The translations under genes and the position numbers were made by a program. 36,060 nucleotides of DNA, from assembly GCA_002102555.1 (NCBI GenBank), contig MCFL01000243.1, forward strand, positions 1 through 36,060, written 5' to 3'. How positions within the stretch are numbered: position 1 is the stretch's first letter; every line of letters starts with the position of its first letter. Below are positions 18,001 through 28,104 of this stretch, piece by piece. The notes under the pieces were generated by a model that saw only the letters and a program-made list of their open reading frames with translations, had not been told where the DNA came from and ran no database searches. This DNA comes from Catenaria anguillulae PL171 (lineage: Eukaryota; Blastocladiomycota; Blastocladiomycetes; Blastocladiales; Catenariaceae).

Positions 18001-18963
18001 ATGAAGAGATACCTGGGTGTATTTGTGGATGGTCTGGGACCAAGGAAGGCGACGGAAAAAGTGATGAGGGATGCCGTGACAAGTGCAATCAACGTCCTGA
18101 GGACGAAACGGGTCCCTGCCAGGATTGTGGTATGTGATCAACTCGGCAATCATCCCGCGGTCGCGTACCGTGCTTTGGTTACATCCCGACACCGACTTTC
18201 CTTGACCAGCTCGACGCGAAGCTCCGTGCAGTGGTTCGAGTGCGGCCGATTGCCATCCAACACACCAGTCTAATTTTCTACGATGCAGCCACATACGGAC
18301 TTGCCTCCATCAAGCACCCATCCTCGCAGCTAGAGTCTCCACCTTCGCTACTGTTTGAGCCAACCCGTGCAAAGCGAGCGTTTTCAAGTCGCATGCGCCA
18401 TATCCAGTCTTGCCCAACGTGCAATCCGTTGGTGGGCCAACCCACTTTCGCACCCGCCAAGCCAAATTACATCAGCAGGTCTCCCTGCCTCTCCGCTTCT
18501 AAACCTTCTTCCCCTTCTTTCTAGTTCTCTCACCTCGATTCACCTCGCTGGGCGTGCTGACCCTTTACGCGTTTGCCCAGTGGATGACATCCCATTGGAG
18601 CCGTTATTCCATCTCCTGTTCTTCATACTCTGCGTTCCCGTCTCCATGATGCTTGTGTTTGCTCACTTTCTCCCCTCGTTTCCCTTTGTTGTTTTCATGA
18701 CCAGGACAGTACTCCGGCACGGTATGCAAACGCGTTTGCCTCTATCCGACATTTGCTTGCCAAGAGATGCCCTCGCCGGGGCCGCCTGCACAATGCCTGG
18801 TTGCCTTGACCAACGCCGTTTCCGACTGGTGCACATCTCTCGGCCCAGTTGCTGCATGCCGATTCAGCCCCGCCTGGCCCTTGCGCCGCGACACCATGTT
18901 GGCCAACTTATGGTTTCTTGGGGGAAAACAGGCGTCCGACCTTGGTGTGTGTGTTGCCGTTGA
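18001..18963 (+). pseudogene. LINE copy 3 ORF2: RT thumb and linker
   Basis: Starts with KRYLGVFVDGLGPRKATEKV, the YLG block that follows motif C in LINE RTs. Frame changes follow. A second frame reads QRAIRWWANPLSHPPSQI, LPASPLLNLLPLLSSSL and AGRADPLRVCPVDDIPLE; the same protein, with few changes, is encoded in LINE copy 6, which shows that this is the real frame. Its function is unknown. Confidence 0.75.
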
Positions 18964-19747
18964 TTCCCATAACACGGTGAACGGACCAATCGTCACACTG
19001 CGCCACCTCGCAGAATGCACTTGCCTGATGCTTGACGAGGGTGTTGTGCCCCCAGACCACACTCTCCTCCATTTATGCCTTGACTGTGGTGATACGGGTA
19101 ACTGCCAATTGTCGTCAACAAAGTGTGACGTGCCTGACCGCCTCGTCACCGTCCTACTTGCGTACACGTACCCAATCTCAGCCAAGTCTCTCACGAAGCG
19201 TCGGGACGGTGTGGACGCGTATGTTGTTCTCGCGCCCAACCGCGAATTGCCGGAGCACTGCCCGTACATGTCCAGTTTCTTCCCTGGGTATGCGCAAGAC
19301 GACGTGGATGTAGACAGCGACAACGGCAGTGACGACGACCAGTGCCTCCGTCCAACCTCGGCCTACTCAGATCCTCCACTCGCAAATGTCACACGGCCAC
19401 TCACAGCACGCCATGGCACGATCCTCGACCGTTGGACTGATGCCTCGCTGCGGCCTGCCACAGACGCGGACAACGCCACCATGGGGCTTGGCGCTCACTG
19501 CCCCAGCTTGACCTGGAAGTCATCGGCCGCTTGCCGCCTGCGCCAACCAGCTCATCGCGCCCCGAGGTTGCTGCTATCATTGCCATTGTTGACAAGCTCC
19601 CTGCTGGGTCGCATGCGCGTGTCTTTTCAGACTCGGCTGTCACCGTGCAGGTTGTTCCCATGTTTCTGGGCCTGCCCGATGCCAAGGCGATTGGGCCACG
19701 TCACCCGTCGCCGCTGCACGACTTGTTACTTGTCCTTCGCGCACTAG
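18767..19747 (+). pseudogene. LINE copy 3 ORF2: Cys/His-rich domain and start of RNase H
   Basis: Reads ALTNAVSDWCTSLGPV, then HLAECTCLMLDEG, HTLLHLCLDCGDTGNC, and an acidic stretch (QDDVDVDSDNGSDDDQ). ILDRWTDASLRP follows, containing the first catalytic Asp of RNase H. The Cys/His cluster is conserved in copies 2, 3 and 6 while neighbouring bases vary, suggesting it mattered to the protein. A frame change then leads into the rest of RNase H. Confidence 0.8.
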
Positions 19748-20955
19748 TCAAAGAAAGGGGTATTGTGCTAGAGCTCGTCAAGGTCAAGGGCCATGATGGG
19801 GATGCAGGGAACGAGAGGGCTGACGAGCTTGCCCGTTGTGGTGCAAATTGCCGTGAGGTGTACGCCTTTTCGCCACGGTTTCTGGACGCAATTGACTTCG
19901 GCGCGCTGGTGCAGGTAGGTCATGAGCTGGTATACGCACAGGTGGGCCGCGCAATTCGGCGACAAGCACAGATGCAATCCCGCGTCAATTTGTACTCGTA
20001 TATGCTCAAGTTGGTTGGGCAGCCTGACGTGATGGTGTTTGACGGGGCCATTCGTAATGGTCGCAAGGCATCGGCCATGTTCGCATCGTTTGCCGACGAC
20101 GCATCAGTCACGTTCTGCGTCAAGGTTTTGACGAGTCGCCTGCCAACTCGTGCTCAACTGCACAAGTATTGGCCAGAGCGGGTATCGTCCCCAAATTGTG
20201 TGCTCTGCGGTGCTCTCGACAATCAACAGCATTGGCTCAAGTGTCGCGCACTTGTCAACATACTCTGGACATGCCGATTAGATGTGCACGAGCAAGTCGT
20301 GGAGCTGTTACGGCGTCGCAGGATGACGGCGCACCAAGCGGCAGCAAAGACACTCGTCGAGCGGCTAATGGATCCAGCCAAATTACGGGCAACTGCAGCA
20401 TGCGTAGTTGAGGCTCGCCTGCGGCAACAATTTCCCAACCTCGTATCTATCCTTGCGCGAATTGTCTCAATTGCTTCCACGACCATCCAAACTGTGCTGT
20501 GGAAGGAGCGTTGCAGGCTTGTTGGACCGATCGAGCGACGCACGCCAGAAAATCCGTTTGCGACCTGGCAGCCCTGTCAATGTCCCCACTGTCGGGAAGC
20601 ACGCGCCCCAGTGGCCCGGCAGCCGCCCATGAACCTTGCGCTCGTTGCCGCACATTACATCTACGAGTGCCACGCTGGCTGCCCACCCCTCGTTGGCTCC
20701 TCCTCAGCCTCGCATGCACCGGCTTCCTTTGGCGAATGGCGGTTCCACGGCACCTTCCCAGGGCTCTCAACCCCAGGTTTGGGTTTGGACACTCACAGCA
20801 ACGCTTTGCTACCCGTGTTGGGGTGCAGTCTGGTACGCATTCTGTTTTTGTCCCCCACTATCCCCAACTGCTGCCTCCGCGCTCGTGGCGTAATCTTTCC
20901 TAATCCGTTGATGCTTTCTGTTCATTTGACATGGTTCCCCCTCGTCTGTGCTTGA
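19531..20955 (+). pseudogene. LINE copy 3 ORF2: RNase H, zinc knuckle and C-terminal tail
   Basis: RNase H blocks: SSSRPEVAAIIAIVDKL (catalytic Glu), ARVFSDSAVTVQVV (Asp), and LVKVKGHDGDAGNERADELA (His and last Asp). With WTDAS upstream, the full D-E-D-D set is present. The zinc knuckle is CVLCGALDNQQHWLKC (C-x2-C-x7-H-x3-C), the form found at the end of many LINE RT proteins. After it come LRATAACVVEARLRQQFP, a second Cys cluster CQCPHC, and FGEWRFHGTFPGLSTP. Comparison with copies 2 and 5 suggests the real end is near a VSALVA-like terminus. Confidence 0.88.
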
Positions 20956-21248
20956 ACTTTCTTGATTTATTTTTGCATATTGTTTATGTTGTGCAACTGT
21001 GATGTGGTTGAGTGTTGATTTTTGGATTTTGTTATTCCTCTTCTGTTCACATCCTCTTTTCGCTCCCTTCCTACCCTCTCCTTTGACCCCATGGCCAAGT
21101 GCCCCTACCACCAATTGCTTGCCACTTTCTCTGCTTGCTTTTGTCATCCATTGAGTGCCTTGAATCTGTGACCTTCCTGCTCTTGTACCCTTCAGGCTTT
21201 GCGTTGGTTTTCAGCTTCAATACATGTGGTAGTGACCCAAAAAAAAAA

Positions 21249-21291
21249 AGAATGTCTCATCAAACACCATGGCCTTGACCATGTTGATGTT
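21249..21291. other. LINE copy 3 right TSD and SINE-b left TSD
   Basis: 21249-21265 is the right 17-bp TSD of LINE copy 3. After nine bases, 21275-21291 (TTGACCATGTTGATGTT) is the left TSD of SINE-b. Two retroposon insertions thus lie within about 10 bases of each other. Confidence 0.9.
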
Positions 21292-21671
21292 TTTTTTTTT
21301 AAAAAAAATTTTAACCTCAGGGCAATTACACATTTGAAAGTGACTTACAAGAACACGCAACACAAACTTGGAGCTTGGCAATGAACTTGATGGTCTTGTG
21401 CTTTGACATAGGTGTGAACATGGGTGGGACACGCAATGCTTGCCAAGAGGAGGCTCAATTGGCAGCTGAATGGGCGGGCTCTGACCCGCATGGCTTGGAC
21501 CCAGACAACCAAACTTCGCTTGAGAGAGGCAACCAACCCAAATCCAACTCCAAGCTAGTGGCAAGGACTATAGGAAGCACTATACCAGAATCGCCGGCCT
21601 GTGGGGTTCGAACCCACGACCTCCACAGTGGACGCCTGGCGCCTTAACCACTGGGCCATGACAGCCCTCTA
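21292..21671 (-). mobile_element. SINE-b: tRNA-headed SINE of a second type, minus strand
   Basis: A 380-bp element with a 17-bp TSD (21275-21291 and 21672-21688, one mismatch) and an A/T tail near 21291-21315. The tRNA-like head on the right has A box TGGCCCAGTGGTTAAGGC (21641-21658 reversed) and B box GTGGGTTCGAACCCC (21603-21617 reversed) with a well-paired T arm. The acceptor stem does not pair, so it is not a functional tRNA. The body contains CCTATGTCAAAGCACAAGAC (reversed, 21393-21412), also found in SINE-a2. Confidence 0.9.
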
Positions 21672-21829
21672 TTGACCATGTTTATGTTGCCAAGAGTACA
21701 TGCAAATGTCATGTCAATGTCAATGACATTTGTGTGTGACAACACGCGGGTGCCTTGACGGAGCATGGCAAAGGCAAAGAAGTGCATTCTTGCAGACTTC
21801 AAATCCAAGTGCAAACAGCACCTCACGCA

Positions 21830-22270
21830 AGTACTCGGCCGAATGGCGACCCGCCTCCTTCAATCCATAAGCAACTTGATGAGTAGAAGTGCCTCGTCTT
21901 TTTCGACATGGTAACCAGGCGGTGCCCACATGAGCGTTGGCCGCTTGAGCGTCGCATGGAGGTACGCATTGGATACGTCCATGGCGAAAATGGTCCATCC
22001 ATGGGCAGCAGCGAGGGCAACAACAATGCGTATGACAGTTGGGCTTGGCGTCCCAGAATACGTTTCCATTCCCTTGGCCGATTGCTGGTCACCGTGGGCA
22101 ACGATCCTTGCCTTGAATTTGGTCAACACGCCATCTGGGTTGCTTTTAGTGCTGTACACCCATTTGCACCCAATCGGCCGCTGGCCAGCCTGGATCTTGA
22201 CAGTCTCGAACGTGCCATTTGCCTCAAGCGCGGCCAACTCGACCAACTCTGCGTGCTTCCAATGGTCCAC
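21830..22270 (-). pseudogene. Copia-1 reverse transcriptase (N-terminal part)
   Basis: Copia RT blocks include HAELVELAALEANGTFETV, RPIGCKWVYSTKSNPDG, KFKARIVAHGDQQ and AMDVSNAYLHATLKRPTLMW, followed by LKEAGRHSAEYLREVLFALGF. These correspond to the start of the copia RT domain. The YVDD part was not found. Confidence 0.88.
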
Positions 22271-22277
22271 GTTCTCG

Positions 22278-22900
22278 TCACTTCGCGCTTCTTGAACGTC
22301 CTTGGCACGTGTACGTCGGCAGCTTTGATCTTTGGCACGTCGAGCTCCATGGAGTTGAGCAGTTGTGCAGTTGCGCAGGCAAGTCGTCGGCCAGTACGGC
22401 GGTTGATTTGAGGTGGTTCATCACTATGAAAAGCGAGTGAGGCGGAAACTGGCCCGGTGGTAGACATTGCACGATGCCCGCGAGTGCCTCTCTCCCCGCA
22501 CCGGGGCGGTGAAGCGTAATCTCAACATACGGAACAGTGGTCGGTCGCGGCGGGAAGCTCCGCGCAGTGCGGGGCGGTGAACGGGGGTGCATTGGCAGTT
22601 GCGGCAATGGTGAGCGGCGACGCGGCGATGACCTTTGGCCAGCAGGGGTTGTGCGCAAACGGCGAGCGCGGGATGGTGGCTGCACATGGGAGTCACCACC
22701 GGGAAATTGCATGTCATCGTCAGAGTCAAAGCCCTCAGGCACGAAATCGCTGTCGGCCGTGTCATCAGTGCCACCACGGGAGGCGAATGCCTCAGACAGC
22801 GCCAAGCAGAACTCTGGCGATGGGCCAGCGACAACGCGAGCGACCACCTTGGTCTCAATGAAACGTGCGGAGACAGATTCTAGGACAGCGCCCGAGGATG
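22278..22900 (-). pseudogene. Copia-1 integrase-RT linker
   Basis: A Pro, Arg and Ser-rich stretch (SDFVPEGFDSDDDMQFPGG, then RSSPRRRSPLPQLPMHP) between integrase and RT. Copia elements normally have a poorly conserved, low-complexity region in this position; Copia-2 has a similar acidic version. No separate function is claimed. Confidence 0.6.
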
Positions 22901-23751
22901 GCTCCAATAGCAGGAAGGTGGCGCAGTCGCTGTCCTTGTGACCAAACAAACACACGCTTTTCAGCAGCAGGGCACAGCTTGAAAACTGTTGCGTCAGGGT
23001 TTGGTGGCTGGAAAGCCGTTGCGCCAAATACGCAAAGGCGGGGAACAAATTTCGCGTCAAAAAACGCTTGGTATGGGGTCAGCCCCTGCAGCGCCGGCAG
23101 CGGAGTGTGGTTGCGCACAACACCCACAAAGCAGGCGGCATGCGGCCAGAGGACAGCGGCCTCGTCAACAGGCACAAGGCCGTCCAGGTGGAGCAGATGG
23201 GCACGCGCGCGCTCATTGATGTGCCAATTGAGACGCTCAATCCCTCCATTTGCCTGGTGGTGGCCAGCGAGCGACAAGTAGCGCGAGACATTGCGCTCAG
23301 CGAGCCACCTGTCGAACTGGGCGTTGACAAACTCTGTGCCACGGTCGTGTTGGATGGCCTGCAGGCGCCACGAAGTGCGACGCTTCCAGAGCGCCACAAG
23401 CAAGACGAAGGCACGGAAGACGGAATCAGACTTGTCGGGGATCAGGACAACCTCGCAAAAATCGGAGTAATCGTCAAGCACAACAAGCAAGTGTTGGACG
23501 CCGCCATCACCAAATCGAGCGACAATGTTGAGGTCGATGAACAAACGTTGGAGCGGTTCAGTTGATCTGAGGAACTGCGATGCAGCAAACGTGCGCCGCT
23601 GAGTCGCTAGGGCCAGGCCACACGTGTGGCAATCAATGGTGCGTGGGTGCAGGCCGAGCGACTTGCAAAGCATCGTCCACGACGGCCCAGAGATGTGGTT
23701 GTAAGCAACGTGGAGCTGGAGCAGGCGGTCAGCGGACGGCGACCCTGACAC
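22900..23751 (-). pseudogene. Copia-1 integrase domain
   Basis: The zinc-binding pre-integrase end is HVAYNHISGPSW..CHTCGLA. The catalytic core reads LQRLFIDLNIVARFG (Asp), LQAIQHDRGTEFVNAQF (Asp) and HHQANGGIERLNWHINE (Glu), the copia D,D,E pattern. QHLLVVLDDYSDF and LTPYQAFFDAKF are further typical copia blocks. It runs into the linker on its 3' side. Confidence 0.9.
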
Positions 23752-23781
23752 AGGATCCGCGGTGGAATCTGCCGCCGCAGC

Positions 23782-26288
23782 CTATGCCAACTCAAATGCA
23801 CGTTCAAAGTCAGCCTGGTAGACCTCACTGAGTTCGCCAATGCAGCTGTCAAACAGGGAGTTCGCACAAACCATGTAGTCGGCGCCGTGTGAGGCAACGT
23901 AGGCCGTGGCGATAGAGTCGTCGCTGCCAAGCGCAAATGGTTCCCAAGTATCAATGTCGCGCAAGCCACCAGCGTACACACCAGCAGCAGCATTATCCTG
24001 CGAGAGCACAAGGAGCGCAGAGGCCCCATTGCACGCAGGCAGCCCCACTTCCGGCAGCACGGCAGTCATAGGGAGGAACCAAAGACCACCCCGGGCAACG
24101 AGCGGGAAGTGCGGCAGGGTGATGTCGTCACACACGCAGTGGGCTGGGACAGAGTCCGGCCGGAGCACGGGAGGCAACCTTGGGCGGCAATGAGGAGCAT
24201 GAATCACAATGTACTGAATTCCGATGAAAGTAGAGAATTGGATACGGGGATACGCAACAGTGACGAGTTGCGGGGAGAGCAAGCGGGTGGCCAAACGAGG
24301 CACAAGGAGGACATTGACCACGTAGATTGGCGGGTGGTCAGACCCAAGGGGAAGCTTGACCGTTCCAATGTGCGTGGCAGACACGAAACTCTTGTTGGCA
24401 ACGGAGATCTTGCACTCAGCGGTGAGCGGGGTCAAATCGACAAAGTCACTCCTAAACAGGGTCATGTGGCGCGAGCAACCACTGTCAACACACCAATCAG
24501 AGTGCCCGTCGTGCAGGGAGGCAATAAGTCCCTCATCACGGGTGACGGCGTCGTGCTGGCCGGCCAAATACGCAACAGCGTCGCCAGCGCGCTGGCCGCG
24601 GCGGTCATGCCCGTCTTGCGGGGCACGGTCGGCAGCACGTTGAGGTGCACCCATGGCCGGGGCGCGTGCTGGGCCAGGGACACGACCTCCCTCGGCAGCA
24701 ATGCGCTTGACCGTGGACCATACCAGGTTCTTTGGCATGTCGCAGAGCTGCGGAACATGGCCGGTCCAGCTGCAGTTGTCGCAAGTGGCAGTCTTATGCT
24801 CCGCGAGCAAGCATGAGCGGTCGCCGGGCGGGCGCTTGTTCTTGCAGTGCTTCGTCCAGCACCGCCAGCAACGGGCGTCAAAGTTATCAAGCTTGGACTG
24901 CTGAGACAGGACGCGCTGCAGGTTGGGGGGCGGACGAGAGCCAGACGACGATGACAAGGCGCGCGCGGGCGCCGAGCCGGCAGACGACGAGTGCTGGTAC
25001 TGGGGCCTGGTGGCGCTCGCGTTAGCACCAAACAGACGCTCCCAATGTGATTCGCGCTCGCGCTCGCCCGGGTGCAGCTTAAAGAGCGCCTTATCAAAGA
25101 TTTGCGAGATGCCGTGCGCAGTGATGGCGGTACTATCTGAGCGTTTACACGCGAAGTCAATGTAGAACTGCGAAAACTTCGGTGTGTCGCCGATGGCTGC
25201 GTACAGGCCCTTTTCGATGGACGCGAGCGTGCCCGGATCGAGGGGGTCAGAGCCTTTCTTCTTGTCAATGTGTGCAATGGCCGCCGCGACCGATTGCAGT
25301 CCCTGCACGAACTCCTCCGAGGACTTGTAGGCGCATGGGTTGATGGTCTCCAAGGCGCTGATGCAGTATACACGTGCCTCCGCGGATGTCTTGCCGGGCG
25401 CGTCCAACAACTTCTTTAGGAACGTGGCCCAGGTCTCGCCCTGGATGACGCCAAACGAGCGGCCCTTGATGGCCTTGCGGGCAGCCGCGACCAGAAACGA
25501 GCTGAACGGGGCAGCCATGGACGCATCGGCATGCGTGCCGAGGTACTTTTCGCCCAATCCTCATGGTCCATGTTCGCCAGCTCATGACAGCGGACTTGCT
25601 TGCAAATCTCGAGGACCTCCTCCAACCAGTGGGTCCAGGTAACCAGCGTTGCCTTGGCGTAGTCAATGCTGGGGAATACCACGGCCTTGACAACATCTGC
25701 GCGGGGCACCATCTGCAGCGCCAGCTCTTTGGCGCGCGCTTTCAGCACCTTGGCTTGCAACTCGGGGTTCAGGGTCTCCAGTGTACCTACAGCAGCCATG
25801 ACGGCCCGGGCGGCCGGCGGCAAGGTAAAGGCGCTGTTGGCGGAGGCCTTGTCGGCAGCGGCAGTGTCTTCTTCCTCGGGCGCATGGGACTTGGGCGACG
25901 GGGTAACGCCTGCAGCGGCAGCACCGGCAATCTGAGTCGGGCCGGCGCCAGCGGCGGCCGGTGTTGCGGATGGGGCGGCACCCAGTGGCAGGGTTTCGGC
26001 GCCTGCGGAAATGGTGGCCGTTTGAGCTTTGAGCGCCAACAGCGCCGCTTCTTCTTCGGCAAGCGCAGCTTTTTCCTTGGCGATCTGATTGCGTAGGTCA
26101 TTGAGCTGGCCTCGTGCCTCCTCCGTCTCGAGGCAGATGCGCTTACGGCGCTCCTGGACGTCAATCAGTTCCTTCACCGCATTGTCCAAACGCGCCTGGA
26201 TGTCGACGGGGCCGTCACCGGGCAACGCATTACGTTTGCGAGGATGGGGCGTAGGTTCAGCAGCCTCACCTATGGTAATGACAGGCAA
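23782..26288 (-). pseudogene. Copia-1 gag and protease region
   Basis: The upstream part (to 26288) has a heptad-like stretch, IAKEKAALAEEEAALLALK, then a capsid-like helical region (TWATFLKKLLDAPGK, EEFVQGLQSVAAAIAH). A nucleocapsid knuckle, CDNCSWTGHVPQLC (24742-24783, C-x2-C-x4-H-x4-C), is preceded by a Cys-rich segment CWRCWTKHC. Next is the copia protease signature SDWCVDSGCSRHMTLF (about 24459-24506), the aspartic protease that frees the mature proteins. The region is not in a single frame. Confidence 0.87.
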
Positions 26289-26497
26289 ATAGCGAAACAG
26301 GTGGGGGTGTGTGAGCGCTCACCCAATCGCCGCAGCATGCAGAAGGTCGTATCAGACAGTATGCGACAGGGTACCGCCTTGCAGGGCTTCATCAGCCGAA
26401 TCAGTCTGTGGCCCACCACCAGGAGCCGCAGGCCCACGGCCCCGGGTGACAGCCATATGCGGCTCACCATCGGACGGTACCGGGTTGCAGGTGCGGG
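26289..26497 (-). other. Spacer between Copia-1 gag and the upstream ORF
   Basis: No long ORF or known motif was recognised. On the minus strand there are sequences resembling splice signals (a GTGAGC donor near 26337-26342 and a CCATAG acceptor just before the gag frame). A spliced leader or gag transcript is therefore conceivable but unproven. Confidence 0.35.
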
Positions 26498-27145
26498 TCA
26501 TGCCTGTTCGAGCAAGGGGCAATATGGTGGCCAGATTGTGGTGGGCGTCAGTGAGTGTTCCATACGTACCCTGCCCGTCCCCAAAACAGCAGGCGCACCG
26601 GCATCAGCAGCGGTCCAAAGCAGCGAGTCCATGAATGCAACACGGTAGCTCAAGAAAAGGTGCGGCGTCGTCCTCAAGTTGTGCTTGCGGATGAACGGCA
26701 GCGCCTTGGCGGGATCCACACACTGCCACAAGCACCTCAGCGAATTGAGATTGATGCCGTTAGGGTCACGATGGAAGGAATGGACGGCTGCAGCCTCAAC
26801 CCAGGGCGCGATCGCCTGCGAGGGTAACACGACAGGTGGGAGTTCACTGTCATAATGGTCAATGCGGACACGCACGCCGACCTTGTCAATAAGGCCACGC
26901 AGCTCCCAGGCCATAAGGTAGGCGCTGGTCTGTGCAACCGTCAGGTCGTTGCCGGCGACGTCGTAGTGTTCAGTGATCCACCTGAGGACTTCATCGGTGA
27001 GGAGGTCATCCCCCAGCAGGGTCTCCCTCGAGTGATACTTAGTGGTAGCAAATTTGGCAGTCGCGTTGATCAGAGCGCCGGTTTTGCTGTAGGCCGAGCA
27101 CAGGGCCTCGCAGTCGGGGTCAGCGGGGGGCGGAGCAGATGCCAT
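26498..27145 (-). CDS. Unrecognised 215-aa ORF between the Copia-1 LTR and gag
   Basis: Begins MASAPPPADPDCEAL at an ATG with A at -3 and G at +4, a good eukaryotic start context. An in-frame ATG at 27523 would add a Cys/Arg/Pro-rich stretch that looks non-coding, so 27145 is preferred. The protein has balanced composition with predicted helices (ETLLGDDLLTDEVLRWITEH, AYLMAWELRGLIDKVG, LRCLWQCVDPAKALPFIRKH) and no transmembrane segment, zinc knuckle or nuclease motif that could be recognised. It does not resemble a standard copia gag. It may be an accessory ORF of the element, an N-terminal gag exon, or a captured host sequence. The undamaged 215 codons contrast with the broken pol downstream. 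Confidence 0.5.
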   Translation of the reverse strand: MASAPPPADPDCEALCSAYSKTGALINATAKFATTKYHSRETLLGDDLLTDEVLRWITEHYDVAGNDLTVAQTSAYLMAWELRGLIDKVGVRVRIDHYDSELPPVVLPSQAIAPWVEAAAVHSFHRDPNGINLNSLRCLWQCVDPAKALPFIRKHNLRTTPHLFLSYRVAFMDSLLWTAADAGAPAVLGTGRVRMEHSLTPTTIWPPYCPLLEQA

Positions 27146-27422
27146 GGTGCGGTGGTGATTGTCGGTAAGGTACAGCGGCAGATGTAGTATCACAGTGGAC
27201 TGACATGTGCAATGTCTCCAGGGCGTCTCCACCGTGGAGGCGCCCTCTGCTCCGTTGGTGCTAGGGGGATCGGCGGCCCCGCAATCTGCCAAGCAGGGCG
27301 ACCCTGGCGATCGCCACGTGTGACCACACCTCCATCCCGCCAACCAGAGGGGGCAGCAACGGCAGAACGCGATGGAAGGGGGGCTATGGGAACAGTCAAG
27401 TAAGGGGCTTACCTTGAAGCGT

Positions 27423-27484
27423 ATATCATTATGTGATGATAAACTGAACAGCGATATCATTATGCGACGATAAACAGGACAGCG
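27423..27484. repeat. Two tandem copies of a 31-bp unit
   Basis: Units 27423-27453 and 27454-27484 start ATATCATTATG and end ACAGCG, and differ at about four positions. Each holds an imperfect palindrome around TTATG (ATCA..TGAT). Such repeats in a leader can be regulatory binding sites, but no specific factor can be named. Confidence 0.85.
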
Positions 27485-27720
27485 GCAGGCAAGAGTAGGA
27501 AGGGAGCAGTCAACATGGCACATTTAGGGTCAGTCAGCGCGAAACTGGGATGCCCAGTCTCATGGAACTGCGGCAGGTAGTACATAAGCCAGCTGTGTGG
27601 GTGTCATGGTGCGTAGCGCGAGTGTCAAGCAGTCCAACCTTTGGTTGCAGTAAGCTGGGCGGTGAGTGGGGTCGCGTGTGGTGCTGGGTGACAAGCACCT
27701 AAACAGGGACAAAAAAAAAC

Positions 27721-28025
27721 AAGTGCAGCCGAGCTGTGCGCGGATTCGGGTAGCGATGACCTGATCAGTGACAAAAGCAAGTGCAGCCGAGCTGCGCGCG
27801 GTGCCGACGGCAAGGAGCTGAGCAGCGACGAAAGCAAGTGCAGCAGAGCTGCGCGCGGTGCTGACAGCGAGGAGCTGAGCAGCGACGAGAGCGGGTGCAG
27901 CTGAGCGGTGCATGCTGCTGAACAGCGGGAACTGAGTAGCGACGAAGGCGGGTGCAGCCGAGCTGCGCATGGTGCTGGGCAGCGAGAACCTGAGCAGCAA
28001 CGGGTCGAGTGCAACCGCGTTGCGC
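27721..28025. repeat. 57-bp tandem repeat array, about five copies
   Basis: Units start at 27721, 27779, 27836, 27893 and 27950 (the first is 58 bp), with a partial sixth at 28007 and a decayed partial unit before 27721. Each has the form RRGTGCAGC..GAGCTGAGCAGCGACGA. Because 57 is a multiple of three, an open frame runs through on either strand (for example minus-strand TARSSAALAFVAAQLLAV). The array lies within the Copia-1 leader. Confidence 0.92.
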
Positions 28026-28104
28026 AGAGAGGGAGGGGGGCAGTGCAATTTGATGTCGGTAGGTGCGGCAGCGTCTTTGTTTCGCTCGAGGTTCATGCGA
28101 TCTA

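Larger units (their letters stand above)
15938..21248 (+). mobile_element. LINE copy 3: longest non-LTR retrotransposon in the window
   Basis: 5.3 kb with a perfect 17-bp TSD and poly(A). It contains, in order, the last part of an endonuclease/exonuclease/phosphatase domain, reverse transcriptase, a long linker with a conserved Cys/His-rich domain, RNase H, a zinc knuckle and a C-terminal tail. A ~350-base 3' UTR follows, ending AATACATGTGGTAGTGAC plus A. The RT plus RNase H layout places it in the I/Tad-like group of LINEs. It is 5'-truncated in the endonuclease, so ORF1 is absent. Frames shift several times along ORF2, so it is not functional. Endonuclease nicking at the TSD site and target-primed synthesis explain its structure. 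Confidence 0.93.

Noticed and set aside
21592-21665. Functional tRNA gene on the minus strand
   Set aside because: The T arm is good, but the acceptor stem does not pair and the element has a TSD and an A-rich tail, so it is a SINE head.
26498-27523. Longer 341-aa version of the unrecognised Copia-1 ORF
   Set aside because: The extension from 27523 is Cys/Pro/Arg-rich and crosses the donor-like and repeat sequences; the internal ATG at 27145 has the better context.
27721-28025. CRISPR array
   Set aside because: The 57-bp units are directly adjacent with no unique spacers, and the context is a eukaryotic retroelement.
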